Positions 17,324 through 25,126 of a stretch of 34,054 bases of DNA are shown here, piece by piece. The notes below the pieces were generated by a model. That model was given only the letters and a program-made list of their open reading frames with translations, was not told the origin of the DNA and did no database searches. Position 1 is the first letter of the stretch. Each line of letters begins with the position of its first letter. This DNA is from Vibrio owensii CAIM 1854 = LMG 25443 (GTDB lineage: Bacteria > Pseudomonadota > Gammaproteobacteria > Enterobacterales > Vibrionaceae), in assembly GCF_000817815.1 (NCBI RefSeq), contig NZ_JPRD01000069.1:1-34054 (forward strand), in the 5' to 3' direction. The position numbers and the translations under genes are program-made.

Positions 17324-17354
17324 AAAAGCGTGCGCCTAGGCGTGCGCTTTTTTG
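17324..17354 (+). terminator. Terminator of clpSA
   Basis: AAAGCG-TG-CGCC at the left pairs with GGCG-TG-CGCTTT at the right; the TG/TG positions pair as G-U wobbles in RNA. A run of six T ends it. E. coli has a serine tRNA gene between clpA and infA; none is seen here. Confidence 0.85.
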
Positions 17355-17433
17355 TGTCTGCAAGAATGGAACAAGTCTGTTGAGTGTATTGAAACCCCCA
17401 AAAGCAAGCTTGGTATTGAGAGCAAAAGACAGG

Positions 17434-17470
17434 CAATAAAAAACGAAGCCATAAGCTTCGTTTTTTATTG
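17434..17470. terminator. Terminator of infA, 16-bp perfect stem
   Basis: CAATAAAAAACGAAGC at 17434-17449 is fully complementary to 17455-17470, loop CATAA. The symmetric A and T runs allow it to work in both directions; infA (-) stops 18 bp away. Confidence 0.9.
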
Positions 17471-17487
17471 TATTCGAAAATCAGAGA

Positions 17488-17706
17488 TTAACGAGCACGG
17501 AAGACGATGCGGCCTTTAGATAGGTCGTATGGAGTCATCTCTACAGTTACTTTATCACCAGTAAGAATACGGATGTAGTTCTTACGCATCTTGCCAGAGA
17601 TGTGTGCAGTCACAACGTGACCGTTTTCAAGTTCAACGCGGAACATAGTGTTTGGTAGAGTGTCAAGCACAGTGCCTTGCATCTCAATTACGTCTTCTTT
17701 AGCCAT
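17488..17706 (-). CDS. infA: Translation initiation factor IF-1
   Basis: Essential factor that sits in the ribosomal A site during initiation. The product is 72 aa, the standard length, and a single S1/OB fold: MAKEDVIEMQGTVLDTLPNT, then HISGKMRKNYIRILTGDKV and a C-terminal RIVFRAR. AGAGGA precedes the ATG. It is transcribed alone on the minus strand between clpA and bpt, with a very strong terminator. Confidence 0.98.
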   Translation of the reverse strand: MAKEDVIEMQGTVLDTLPNTMFRVELENGHVVTAHISGKMRKNYIRILTGDKVTVEMTPYDLSKGRIVFRAR

Positions 17707-17786
17707 TTAATCCTCTTTAGAAATTAGGCGGTATTAGCGCGCTTATTTTGCCGCTAAACAGTAATTATGTAAAGTTGGGGCGTATT

Positions 17787-18488
17787 CTACCCTTGCCAAC
17801 GCTGATTTACTAGCCTTTGGTGTCGTTGAAAGCGAGTTTTGTAGTTCATCGCTGGACACTCATCGATCTGATAGCCCAAATATAGCCAATGTTTGCCGTT
17901 CTGTTGGCAATATTCAAGTTGGAAAAGAACCCCCAAGGTCCCAAGAGACAAAGGATAATCGGGATCAAAGAAGGTATAAAAAGCACTCGCACTGTTACCC
18001 ATGATATCCGTAACCGCAACTGCGAGAAGTCGATCATTTTTATCATAGACATGCAGAAATCCGGTTGTTAACCATGTTGTTTGAGCAAATCGAGCGAACT
18101 CATCCTCACGAGGAGGGTACATGGTGCCATTTTTGTGCCGCGCAGTTATGTACCTGCTGTAAAGCTGGAACCAATCTTGGTCTAGCTCAGGCTTGAGCGT
18201 CCAACTCAGAGAATTGGCTTTATTCAACAGACGCTTTTGACTCTTGGATGGACGAAAGTCTGGCACCGCAATGCGGATTGGCTGACATGCATTGCACTGT
18301 TCACAATGAGGTTTATAGATGGTGTCGCCACTGCGACGAAAGCCATTCGCCATCAATACTTGATAGTTTTGTTCTGTATGCAAGCTGGCATCGAGTGCTA
18401 CAGCCACGCGTTCTTCGCGCTCTGGCAAATAGCTGCACGGATGGTTATTGGTCAAGCCGATACGGATGTGTTGGAGATCTGTGCTCAT
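17787..18488 (-). CDS. bpt: Aspartate/glutamate leucyltransferase (Bpt)
   Basis: Transfers Leu from Leu-tRNA to N-terminal Asp or Glu, creating a primary N-degron for ClpS. The product is 233 aa. The N-terminal cysteine cluster KPHCEQCNACQPIRIAV follows the C-x2-C-x2-C pattern of ATE/Bpt enzymes. FYTFFDPDYPLSLGTLGV and YLGYQIDECPAMNYKTRF are C-terminal family motifs. Its start overlaps the aat stop by four bases (ATGA), so the pair is coupled. E. coli lacks this enzyme, while Vibrio species carry it. Confidence 0.95.
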   Translation of the reverse strand: MSTDLQHIRIGLTNNHPCSYLPEREERVAVALDASLHTEQNYQVLMANGFRRSGDTIYKPHCEQCNACQPIRIAVPDFRPSKSQKRLLNKANSLSWTLKPELDQDWFQLYSRYITARHKNGTMYPPREDEFARFAQTTWLTTGFLHVYDKNDRLLAVAVTDIMGNSASAFYTFFDPDYPLSLGTLGVLFQLEYCQQNGKHWLYLGYQIDECPAMNYKTRFQRHQRLVNQRWQG

Positions 18489-19195
18489 GATACCGCGTCC
18501 TGCAAAATCTGTGGTTCAAACGTGCCCAAATCGGTGTTCTTACCTCTTAAAGATAGTAGTTTTTGTACGAAGTCGTCACGTTCAAGTTCAAATGCACCAA
18601 GTGAAGCTAAGTGTGGGTTCATTACCTGACAATCGATTAATTGACCGTGGTTTGACGCCAAATGGTCGCAGAGATACCACAATGCAATCTTAGATGCGTT
18701 GTCTTTAAGGCTAAACATCGACTCACCACAAAAAAGTTGGCCAACACTGATGCCGTATAAACCGCCAACGAGTTGATCCTCGTGCCATACTTCTACTGAG
18801 TGGCAATGGCCGCGTTTGGCGAGTTCAATATAGGACGTTTGCATATCCTTATTGAGCCAAGTTTCTTCTGCAGGACGAGTTGAAGAACATAATTGAATTA
18901 CGCGTTCGGTTGCATTGTTTAGCGTTACTTTATACTGTTGTTTACGCTGAAACTTTTTTAGGCTTTTTGAAGGCTTAAATGATAAAGGATCAAAAACGGC
19001 TCTTGGAGAAGGACTCCACCAAAGAATGGGCTCACCAGGGCCATACCATGGAAAAATACCTTGGTGATAGCCGTTAAGAATGCGTTCTGGGTTGAGATCC
19101 CCACCAAAGGCCAGCAAACCGTTTGGGTCGCTCAGAGCTTCGTACGGCGATGGAAACGAATGCGAGTCATCAAGTTCAGTTAAATAGATTGTCAT
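18485..19195 (-). CDS. aat: Leucyl/phenylalanyl-tRNA-protein transferase (Aat)
   Basis: Transfers Leu or Phe from charged tRNA to N-terminal Lys or Arg, marking proteins for ClpS-ClpAP. The product is 236 aa. NGYHQGIFPWY, PILWWSPSPRAVF and GLYGISVGQLFCGESMFS are family signatures, and the LASLGAFELERDDF region near the C-terminus also fits. It is the first gene of the aat-bpt pair. It is divergent from the 19237 gene with 41 bp between, which must hold both promoters or their ends. The ribosome site is weak. Confidence 0.96.
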   Translation of the reverse strand: MTIYLTELDDSHSFPSPYEALSDPNGLLAFGGDLNPERILNGYHQGIFPWYGPGEPILWWSPSPRAVFDPLSFKPSKSLKKFQRKQQYKVTLNNATERVIQLCSSTRPAEETWLNKDMQTSYIELAKRGHCHSVEVWHEDQLVGGLYGISVGQLFCGESMFSLKDNASKIALWYLCDHLASNHGQLIDCQVMNPHLASLGAFELERDDFVQKLLSLRGKNTDLGTFEPQILQDAVS

Positions 19196-19236
19196 AAAGA
19201 AAACTTTACCAACATCAGAGCCTATAGGAGCTTATT

Positions 19237-19713
19237 ATGAGCGGAGTAAGACTTAATATAAAACGATGGGCATGGATCATACTGTTTTTGCCATTTTTCG
19301 CCAATGCAGCCTATGAAAGAAATGTAGCAAAACCTGTAAATCAAGTGGTGTATGGCAAAGTCGATTCTGTGCGATACATTACGCAACAAGAAGTGAAACA
19401 GTCACAAAGCAATGGCTGGGAAACACTACTGGGTGCGACGATCGGCGGTTTAGTGGGTAACCAATTTGGTGGTGGTACAGGTAAAGAAGTCGCGACCGCA
19501 GTTGGGGCGCTCGCTGGCGCAGCCGTAGTGAGAAACCGTAGCAACTACGAGTACACGGTGGAATACAAGCTTGTTGAACTTTTGGTTAAAGTCGATGGCA
19601 ACAAACTTATTAACGTAATTCAAGACGTTGACAATAGCATGCTGTTTAAGCGTGGAGACGATGTTCGCATCCTCTATTTTGATGACGGCGTTCGAGTGGA
19701 TATCGCTTACTAA
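19237..19713 (+). CDS. Glycine-zipper 2TM-domain envelope protein
   Basis: A 158-aa exported protein related to SlyB/17-kDa-antigen proteins. Basic residues and a hydrophobic core (WAWIILFLPFFANA) form a signal peptide, with cleavage likely before AYERN. There is no lipobox cysteine, so unlike SlyB it is probably not a lipoprotein. The glycine zipper GATIGGLVGNQFGGGTG followed by VATAVGALAGAAVV at about residues 67-97 may insert in a membrane. The C-terminal part, after the YEYTVEYKL strand, resembles a small beta domain. TAGGAG precedes the ATG. The function is unknown; a role in envelope integrity is inferred from relatives. Confidence 0.8.
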   Translation: MSGVRLNIKRWAWIILFLPFFANAAYERNVAKPVNQVVYGKVDSVRYITQQEVKQSQSNGWETLLGATIGGLVGNQFGGGTGKEVATAVGALAGAAVVRNRSNYEYTVEYKLVELLVKVDGNKLINVIQDVDNSMLFKRGDDVRILYFDDGVRVDIAY

Positions 19714-19873
19714 GCCAACGTTTGCACAGTAAAATCTAAGCTGACTAATTATTCAAAAATTAGCAAGGATTTACTCTGGTTTTGTGATGGTTTTTTCGTT
19801 AGTCTGAATCCACGAAGAATTGTTTAGCTCTCAAAAAACGTGAAGTGAGAGCACAAAGGATTATCAACTTTTA

Positions 19874-21154
19874 ATGGAAAGCCTAACGTTACAACCCATC
19901 AATAAAATTCACGGGGAAGTGAACCTTCCTGGATCAAAAAGCGTTTCCAACCGAGCTCTATTGCTTGCTGCTTTAGCAAAAGGCACCACTCGTTTGACAA
20001 ACCTTCTCGACAGCGATGACATTCGTCATATGTTGAACGCACTGACAAAGCTTGGCGTTCAATATCAATTGTCTGAAGATAAAACCGAGTGTGTCGTTGA
20101 AGGTCTCGGTCGTCCATTTTCTGTCTCTGAGCCTGTAGAGTTATTTTTAGGTAATGCCGGCACCGCAATGCGTCCACTTGCCGCAGCCCTATGCTTAGGT
20201 GAAGGTGAATACGTGTTGACTGGTGAACCTCGTATGAAAGAGCGTCCGATCGGTCACCTAGTGACAGCCCTTCAAGCGGCTGGTGCAGACGTTACTTACC
20301 TAGAAAACGAAAACTACCCACCACTGAAAATCGTTGGTACTGGTCTTAAATCTGGTTCTGTATCGATTGATGGTTCTATTTCTAGCCAATTCTTAACGGC
20401 ATTTTTAATGTCAGCGCCTTTGGCTGAGGGTGAAATTCGCATCAATATTGAAGGCGAATTGGTTTCAAAGCCTTACATCGATATCACTTTGCATATCATG
20501 AAGCAGTTTGGTGTAGAAGTGGTCAATAACGACTACCAAGAGTTTGTTATCCCTGCAGGCCAGCATTACATCGCTCCGGGTGATTTTTTGGTCGAAGGTG
20601 ATGCGTCTTCAGCTTCTTACTTCTTGGCGGCGGCGGCCATCAAAGGTGGTGAAGTGAAAGTCACAGGTATTGGTAAAAATAGTATTCAGGGTGATATCCA
20701 ATTCGCTGATGCACTCGAGAAAATGGGTGCAGAAATCGAATGGGGCGATGATTACGTGATTTCACGTGTTGGTCAGCTGAAAGGTATCGACATGGATTAC
20801 AACCATATACCAGATGCGGCAATGACCATCGCAACGACAGCCCTGTTTGCAGAAGGCACAACAGCGATTCGTAATGTGTACAACTGGCGCGTGAAAGAGA
20901 CTGACCGTCTGTCTGCAATGGCGACTGAGCTTCGTAAAGTCGGTGCAGAAGTGGAAGAGGGTGAGGATTACATCATCGTTAAGTCTGTACCACAACTTAC
21001 GCACGCTGCGATTGATACTTATGATGATCACCGTATGGCGATGTGTTTCTCTCTGGTGGCGCTAAGCGATACACCGGTGACGATTAACGATCCTAAATGT
21101 ACGTCCAAGACATTCCCAGATTACTTCGATAAACTGAAAGCATTGAGCTGCTAA
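19874..21154 (+). CDS. aroA: EPSP synthase (3-phosphoshikimate 1-carboxyvinyltransferase)
   Basis: Sixth step of the shikimate pathway: joins phosphoenolpyruvate to shikimate 3-phosphate. The product is 426 aa, the class I length. LPGSKSVSNRALLLAALAKG near residues 18-37, LGNAGTAMRPL (PEP loop), EPRMKERPIG, NWRVKETDRL and YDDHRMAMCF are all present. The PEP-site Gly of the LGNAGTA motif is unmodified, as in sensitive class I enzymes. The gene stands alone (serC is not upstream, unlike in E. coli) and ends in a bidirectional terminator. Confidence 0.98.
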   Translation: MESLTLQPINKIHGEVNLPGSKSVSNRALLLAALAKGTTRLTNLLDSDDIRHMLNALTKLGVQYQLSEDKTECVVEGLGRPFSVSEPVELFLGNAGTAMRPLAAALCLGEGEYVLTGEPRMKERPIGHLVTALQAAGADVTYLENENYPPLKIVGTGLKSGSVSIDGSISSQFLTAFLMSAPLAEGEIRINIEGELVSKPYIDITLHIMKQFGVEVVNNDYQEFVIPAGQHYIAPGDFLVEGDASSASYFLAAAAIKGGEVKVTGIGKNSIQGDIQFADALEKMGAEIEWGDDYVISRVGQLKGIDMDYNHIPDAAMTIATTALFAEGTTAIRNVYNWRVKETDRLSAMATELRKVGAEVEEGEDYIIVKSVPQLTHAAIDTYDDHRMAMCFSLVALSDTPVTINDPKCTSKTFPDYFDKLKALSC

Positions 21155-21171
21155 TTCAGTTTATTGAAGCG

Positions 21172-21203
21172 AAAAAGCCAGAGTTGAGACTCTGGCTTTT
21201 TTA
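21172..21203. terminator. Bidirectional terminator, aroA and yciN
   Basis: AAAAAGCCAGAG at 21172-21183 pairs with CTCTGGCTTTTT from 21190, loop TTGAGA, with T-runs available on both strands for this convergent pair. Confidence 0.9.
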
Positions 21204-21219
21204 TTGAATTTTGAAGCGC

Positions 21220-21468
21220 TTATTTGTTCAGCGTGAACTCTTTTGACAGGTGGTGCGCAAGGTACTTAAACATATTGAATACGGCTGTAGTATTGGTGGT
21301 CGGCAGACCTTTTTCATCTAAGAAGTACTCGCCTTTAAATACCAATACATCGTCTTTTTCTACTACGCTCGTTGCACGCATACCTTCGATGTAGTCATCG
21401 TGTTCTTGGATGATTTGGTTAGCGATCAAAAGAAGGTCGAACTCTTCAATGTGTTTTCTATCAGACAT
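21220..21468 (-). CDS. yciN: YciN family protein (DUF2498)
   Basis: An 82-aa protein beginning MSDRKHIEEFDLLLIANQII. An upstream in-frame ATG at 21486 would add MNDENV but has no ribosome site; the ATG at 21468 has ACGAGA. ANQIIQEHDDYIEGM, VLVFKGEYFLDEKGLPT and TTAVFNMFKYLAHHLS match what I remember of E. coli YciN, which also lies beside topA. The function is unknown; conserved synteny with topA is the main clue. It shares the terminator at 21172-21203. Confidence 0.9.
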   Translation of the reverse strand: MSDRKHIEEFDLLLIANQIIQEHDDYIEGMRATSVVEKDDVLVFKGEYFLDEKGLPTTNTTAVFNMFKYLAHHLSKEFTLNK

Positions 21469-21486
21469 AACGTTCTCGTCATTCAA

Positions 21487-21901
21487 TAAATCTTAAGTGG
21501 CAGCAGTATACCCACAAACATCATGGGTTTGCATACCTAAATCTGTGATTACGTGTTTTACCAGTATTGTCCCATGAGGTTTTACTTCTTTATATAGAAG
21601 CAACAAGGTAAGTGATTCTTATATGCAAATCGTCGCTATTTCAGCATCGTAATCTAAGGTTAGGCTCTGATCGTGAAAGAAAAAATATTTTGTGATGAGA
21701 GACAAAATTTATTGAATTCGACTAGCGGGAGGAATCTTTGCCTGCTTAGTATATGCCGCTCAAGACCTTTTGCAGAACCCTGCCTCGTCAAATTAGAAAG
21801 GCGATGAATTGTCAACCAATCGGATCTGAATTTCAAAAAAGCAGTTGATCTTCTTTTCATCTCGCACAATAGTAAAAAAAGAAGCAATGAAATAGAACAT
21901 T
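21487..21901. other. Intergenic region upstream of topA
   Basis: About 415 bp with no convincing gene. A 75-codon minus frame (21660-21887) starts with TTG, has no ribosome site and looks like chance. The topA and yciN promoters should lie here, but no strong -35/-10 pair stood out. Confidence 0.5.
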
Positions 21902-21937
21902 ATGCGGGTAGCTTCCTTAGGGGGCAGTTACCCGCAT
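21902..21937 (+). promoter_or_regulatory. Long hairpin in topA leader
   Basis: ATGCGGGTA at 21902-21910 is complementary to TACCCGCAT at 21929-21937. Inside, GCTTCC (21911-21916) can pair with GGGGGC (21920-21925) using two G-U pairs, leaving only AGT bulged. It ends 26 bp before the topA ATG. No T-run follows, so a role in mRNA stability or translation control is more likely than termination. Confidence 0.55.
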
Positions 21938-21963
21938 TATTATGAAGGACGTTAGAGTCAGTT

Positions 21964-24594
21964 ATGGGTAAATCGCTCGTTATAGTGGAGTCACCAGCCA
22001 AGGCTAAGACGATAAATAAATACCTTGGTAAAGACTTTATTGTTAAGTCTAGTGTTGGTCACGTGCGTGATCTGCCTACGGCCGGTCAAAGCACTGGTGA
22101 GAAAAAAGCCGCTGCCATTTCTACTAAAGGAATGAGCCCGGAAGAGAAAGCGCGTGTCAAAAAAGAAAAAGACCGTAAAGCTCTAATCAAAAAAATGGGG
22201 ATTAACCCATATCATGACTGGGATGCGAATTACCAAATCCTTCCAGGCAAAGAAAAAGTTGTTAGTGAACTGCAAAAATTAGCCAAAGACGCTGATTTCG
22301 TTTATCTCGCAACCGATTTGGACCGCGAGGGAGAAGCTATCGCATGGCACCTTCGTGAGATCATCGGTGGCGATGAAGAGCGATACAAACGTGTAGTTTT
22401 TAACGAGATTACTAAGAATGCAATCCAACAAGCTTTCCAGACGCCTGGTGAGCTGAATATGGATGGTGTTAACGCACAGCAAGCACGTCGATTCATGGAC
22501 CGCGTAGTGGGTTTCATGGTTTCTCCATTGCTATGGAAGAAAGTTGCACGTGGCTTGTCTGCGGGTCGTGTACAGTCAGTAGCGGTAAAACTATTGGTTG
22601 AGCGTGAGCGTGAAATCAACGCTTTCATTCCAGAAGAATTCTGGGACATCAACGCAAATACACATACCAAAGATAAGACAGCATTCAAACTGCTTGTTGC
22701 GCAAAAAGATGGCGTTGCGTTTAAGCCTGTCAACGAGACAGAGACCAAAGCAGCGCTTTCGGTACTGGAAAAAGCAAGCTACGAAGTTTGTAAGCGTGAA
22801 GATCGCCCAACGAAGAGTAAGCCGTCTGCTCCATACATTACCTCAACACTTCAGCAAGCGGCGAGTACTCGCCTAGGCTACGGTGTTAAGAAGACCATGA
22901 TGCTGGCTCAGCGTCTGTATGAAGCGGGTTACATCACGTATATGCGTACTGACTCAACCAATTTGAGTGCAGAAGCGGTAGATGCAGTTCGTGGCTTCAT
23001 CGGTTCAGAGTATGGCGATAAATACCTTCCTGCTAACCCGCTAAGATACGGTAGCAAAGAAGGCGCACAAGAAGCACACGAAGCGATTCGTCCTTCCGAT
23101 GTAGCAGTGAAAGCAGAAGACCTACAAGGTGTTGATGCTGACGCTCACAAGCTCTACTCATTGATTTGGAATCAATTTGTTGCGTGTCAAATGACACCAG
23201 CAGAATACGATTCAACCACCATCAGTGTTAAAGCTGCGGAATACACGCTGAAAGCGAAAGGCCGTATCCTTAAGTTTGATGGTTGGACTCGCGTACAACG
23301 CCCAATGGGTAAAAACGAAGACACAATTCTTCCTGCAGTTCAGTTGGGTGATAAGCTAGACCTAGAATCGCTTGAGCCTAAGCAGCACTTTACTAAGCCA
23401 CCAGCGCGCTTTACAGAGGCGGCATTGGTTAAAGAACTTGAGAAGCGTGGCATTGGCCGCCCTTCTACATACGCATCGATCATCTCTACGATCCAAGATC
23501 GTGGCTATGTGAAAGTAGACCAGCGTCGTTTCTACGCAGAGAAGATGGGTGAGATTGTTACTGACCGTCTAGATGACAGCTTTAACGATCTGATGAACTA
23601 CGACTTCACGGCTCGTATGGAGCAGAAGCTTGACCAAATCGCCGAAGGTGACGTGATGTGGAAAGATGTCCTAGACAGCTTCTTCACAGACTTTACGGGT
23701 GATCTTGAGAAAGCGGAACAAGACGAAAACGAAGGCGGCATGAAACTGAATCACATTGTGATGACAGATATTGAGTGTCCAACTTGTGGTCGTCCAATGG
23801 GTATTCGTACTGCGTCTACTGGTGTGTTCCTTGGCTGTTCTGGTTACGCACTGCCACCTAAAGAGCGTTGTAAGACAACCATCAACCTAGGTGACGAAGA
23901 AGGCATCATCAACGTTCTAGAAGAAGACGTGGAAACTGCAGCACTGCGTGCTAAGAAGCGTTGTCCTATCTGTGAAACAGCGATGGATGCGTACCTGATT
24001 GACGATAAACGCAAGATGCACGTTTGTGGTAACAACCCGAACTGTGAAGGCTACATCGTTGAGTATGGCGAGTTCAAAGTGAAAGGCTACGATGGCCCAG
24101 TTGTTGAGTGTGACAAGTGTGGCTCTGACATGGTTCTTAAGAACGGTCGATTCGGTAAATACATGGATTGTACGAGTGAAACGTGTAAGAACACTCGTAA
24201 GATTCTGAAGAATGGCGAAGTTGCGCCACCGAAGGAAGACCCAGTTCATTTCCCTGAACTACCATGTGAAAACTCAGACGCTTACTTTGTTCTTCGTGAT
24301 GGTGCATCTGGCCTATTCATGGCGGCAAGTAACTTCCCTAAATCACGTGAGACGCGTGCGCCATTGGTTTCTGAACTGGCTCGATTTGAAGAGCGTCTTC
24401 CAGAGAAGTTCAAATACCTAACGACAGCACCAGCGGCGGATCCAGATGGTCGCCCAGCAGTGGTTCGTTTTAGCCGTAAGAGCAAAGAGAACTACGTGCG
24501 TACTGAAGATGATGGCAAACCAAGTGGTTGGACTGCGCTATTCATTGACGGTAAGTGGGAAATCACAGACAAGCGCAAGAAACCGAAAGCTTAA
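21964..24594 (+). CDS. topA: DNA topoisomerase I
   Basis: Type IA topoisomerase that relaxes negative supercoils. The product is 876 aa. The Toprim domain begins KSLVIVESPAKAKTINKYLG and contains ATDLDREGEAIAWHL. The catalytic tyrosine is Tyr326 in YITYMRTDSTNLS. GRVQSVAVKLLVERE and EKRGIGRPSTYASII are core motifs. The C-terminus has three four-cysteine zinc fingers (starting CPTCGRPMG, CPICETAMD and CDKCGSDMV) followed by ribbon domains with basic ends (KRKKPKA). This is the full E. coli-like architecture. It ends in a strong terminator and is preceded by the hairpin at 21902-21937. Confidence 0.98.
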   Translation: MGKSLVIVESPAKAKTINKYLGKDFIVKSSVGHVRDLPTAGQSTGEKKAAAISTKGMSPEEKARVKKEKDRKALIKKMGINPYHDWDANYQILPGKEKVVSELQKLAKDADFVYLATDLDREGEAIAWHLREIIGGDEERYKRVVFNEITKNAIQQAFQTPGELNMDGVNAQQARRFMDRVVGFMVSPLLWKKVARGLSAGRVQSVAVKLLVEREREINAFIPEEFWDINANTHTKDKTAFKLLVAQKDGVAFKPVNETETKAALSVLEKASYEVCKREDRPTKSKPSAPYITSTLQQAASTRLGYGVKKTMMLAQRLYEAGYITYMRTDSTNLSAEAVDAVRGFIGSEYGDKYLPANPLRYGSKEGAQEAHEAIRPSDVAVKAEDLQGVDADAHKLYSLIWNQFVACQMTPAEYDSTTISVKAAEYTLKAKGRILKFDGWTRVQRPMGKNEDTILPAVQLGDKLDLESLEPKQHFTKPPARFTEAALVKELEKRGIGRPSTYASIISTIQDRGYVKVDQRRFYAEKMGEIVTDRLDDSFNDLMNYDFTARMEQKLDQIAEGDVMWKDVLDSFFTDFTGDLEKAEQDENEGGMKLNHIVMTDIECPTCGRPMGIRTASTGVFLGCSGYALPPKERCKTTINLGDEEGIINVLEEDVETAALRAKKRCPICETAMDAYLIDDKRKMHVCGNNPNCEGYIVEYGEFKVKGYDGPVVECDKCGSDMVLKNGRFGKYMDCTSETCKNTRKILKNGEVAPPKEDPVHFPELPCENSDAYFVLRDGASGLFMAASNFPKSRETRAPLVSELARFEERLPEKFKYLTTAPAADPDGRPAVVRFSRKSKENYVRTEDDGKPSGWTALFIDGKWEITDKRKKPKA

Positions 24595-24610
24595 GTGATA
24601 AATTAGAACG

Positions 24611-24642
24611 AATAAGGCAGCGAATACGCTGCCTTATTTTTT
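24611..24642 (+). terminator. Terminator of topA
   Basis: AATAAGGCAGCG at 24611-24622 is perfectly complementary to 24627-24638, loop AATA, followed by TTTT. Confidence 0.9.
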
Positions 24643-25126
24643 GCTTGTTATTCTATAAAATATTCACATCGCCAATTATTTCCATTCAAATTTTCTCCAT
24701 TCTGTTTTCATAGAACGGTCATAGTTTCATCGTATCCTGTCGCAAAACTGCGCTTGTGTAGTTAATCGGTTTGTAAATTGTTTTCACAATGTAATCGTTT
24801 GCGTCTCATAGTGTGACCAAGATACCGTATTGAGTAAGCAACATCTGTATACAACACGGAATGGCATATTTTAAATTGTAATTTAGTTCCAGTTCGATAA
24901 CTTATTACACAAATAATGCAACTGTATGCGGTTATTTAGCACCAAAAATAAAAACAACCAAGGTGCGTGCGTACGAGGATGTGCAATAGCTTTTTTAGTT
25001 CGCGCTGTGAGGGTTCAAAGAAACTTATCAGTGCGGATGCAATAATGTATTCGCTTGACTCCCCGAGTTCTGCTCATTTCAAGTGAATACCAGTTCCAAG
25101 CTATAACTATATATGGAGAACAACGA
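24643..25126 (+). other. Long control region upstream of glgC
   Basis: About 480 bp without a convincing gene. It contains the LacI/PurR-family operator at 24789-24804 and a weaker similar sequence (TTAATCGGTTTG, 24762-24773). A 35-codon frame from 24979 has GAGG abutting its ATG, too close for a normal ribosome site. A long 5' leader for glgC or an upstream promoter is likely. Confidence 0.5.
24789..24804 (-). promoter_or_regulatory. PurR-type operator upstream of glgC
   Basis: Read on the minus strand the 16-mer is ACGCAAACGATTACAT. It matches all eleven fixed positions of the E. coli PurR consensus ANGCAANCGNTTNCNT. It shares the 12-mer CGCAAACGATTA with a site before purR in this window. 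Another LacI-family protein could be the real ligand. It lies 322 bp before the glgC ATG. Confidence 0.6.

Noticed and set aside
17303..17487. tRNA-Ser gene between clpA and infA, as in E. coli
   Set aside because: No tRNA-like arms or TTC arm sequence; only two terminators.
21660..21887. 75-codon minus-strand frame upstream of topA
   Set aside because: It starts with TTG, has no ribosome site, and its sequence shows no recognisable family or domain pattern; it lies in a promoter region.
24979..25086. 35-codon plus-strand frame before glgC
   Set aside because: GAGG directly abuts the ATG, too close for normal initiation, and the frame runs to within 45 bp of glgC without other support.
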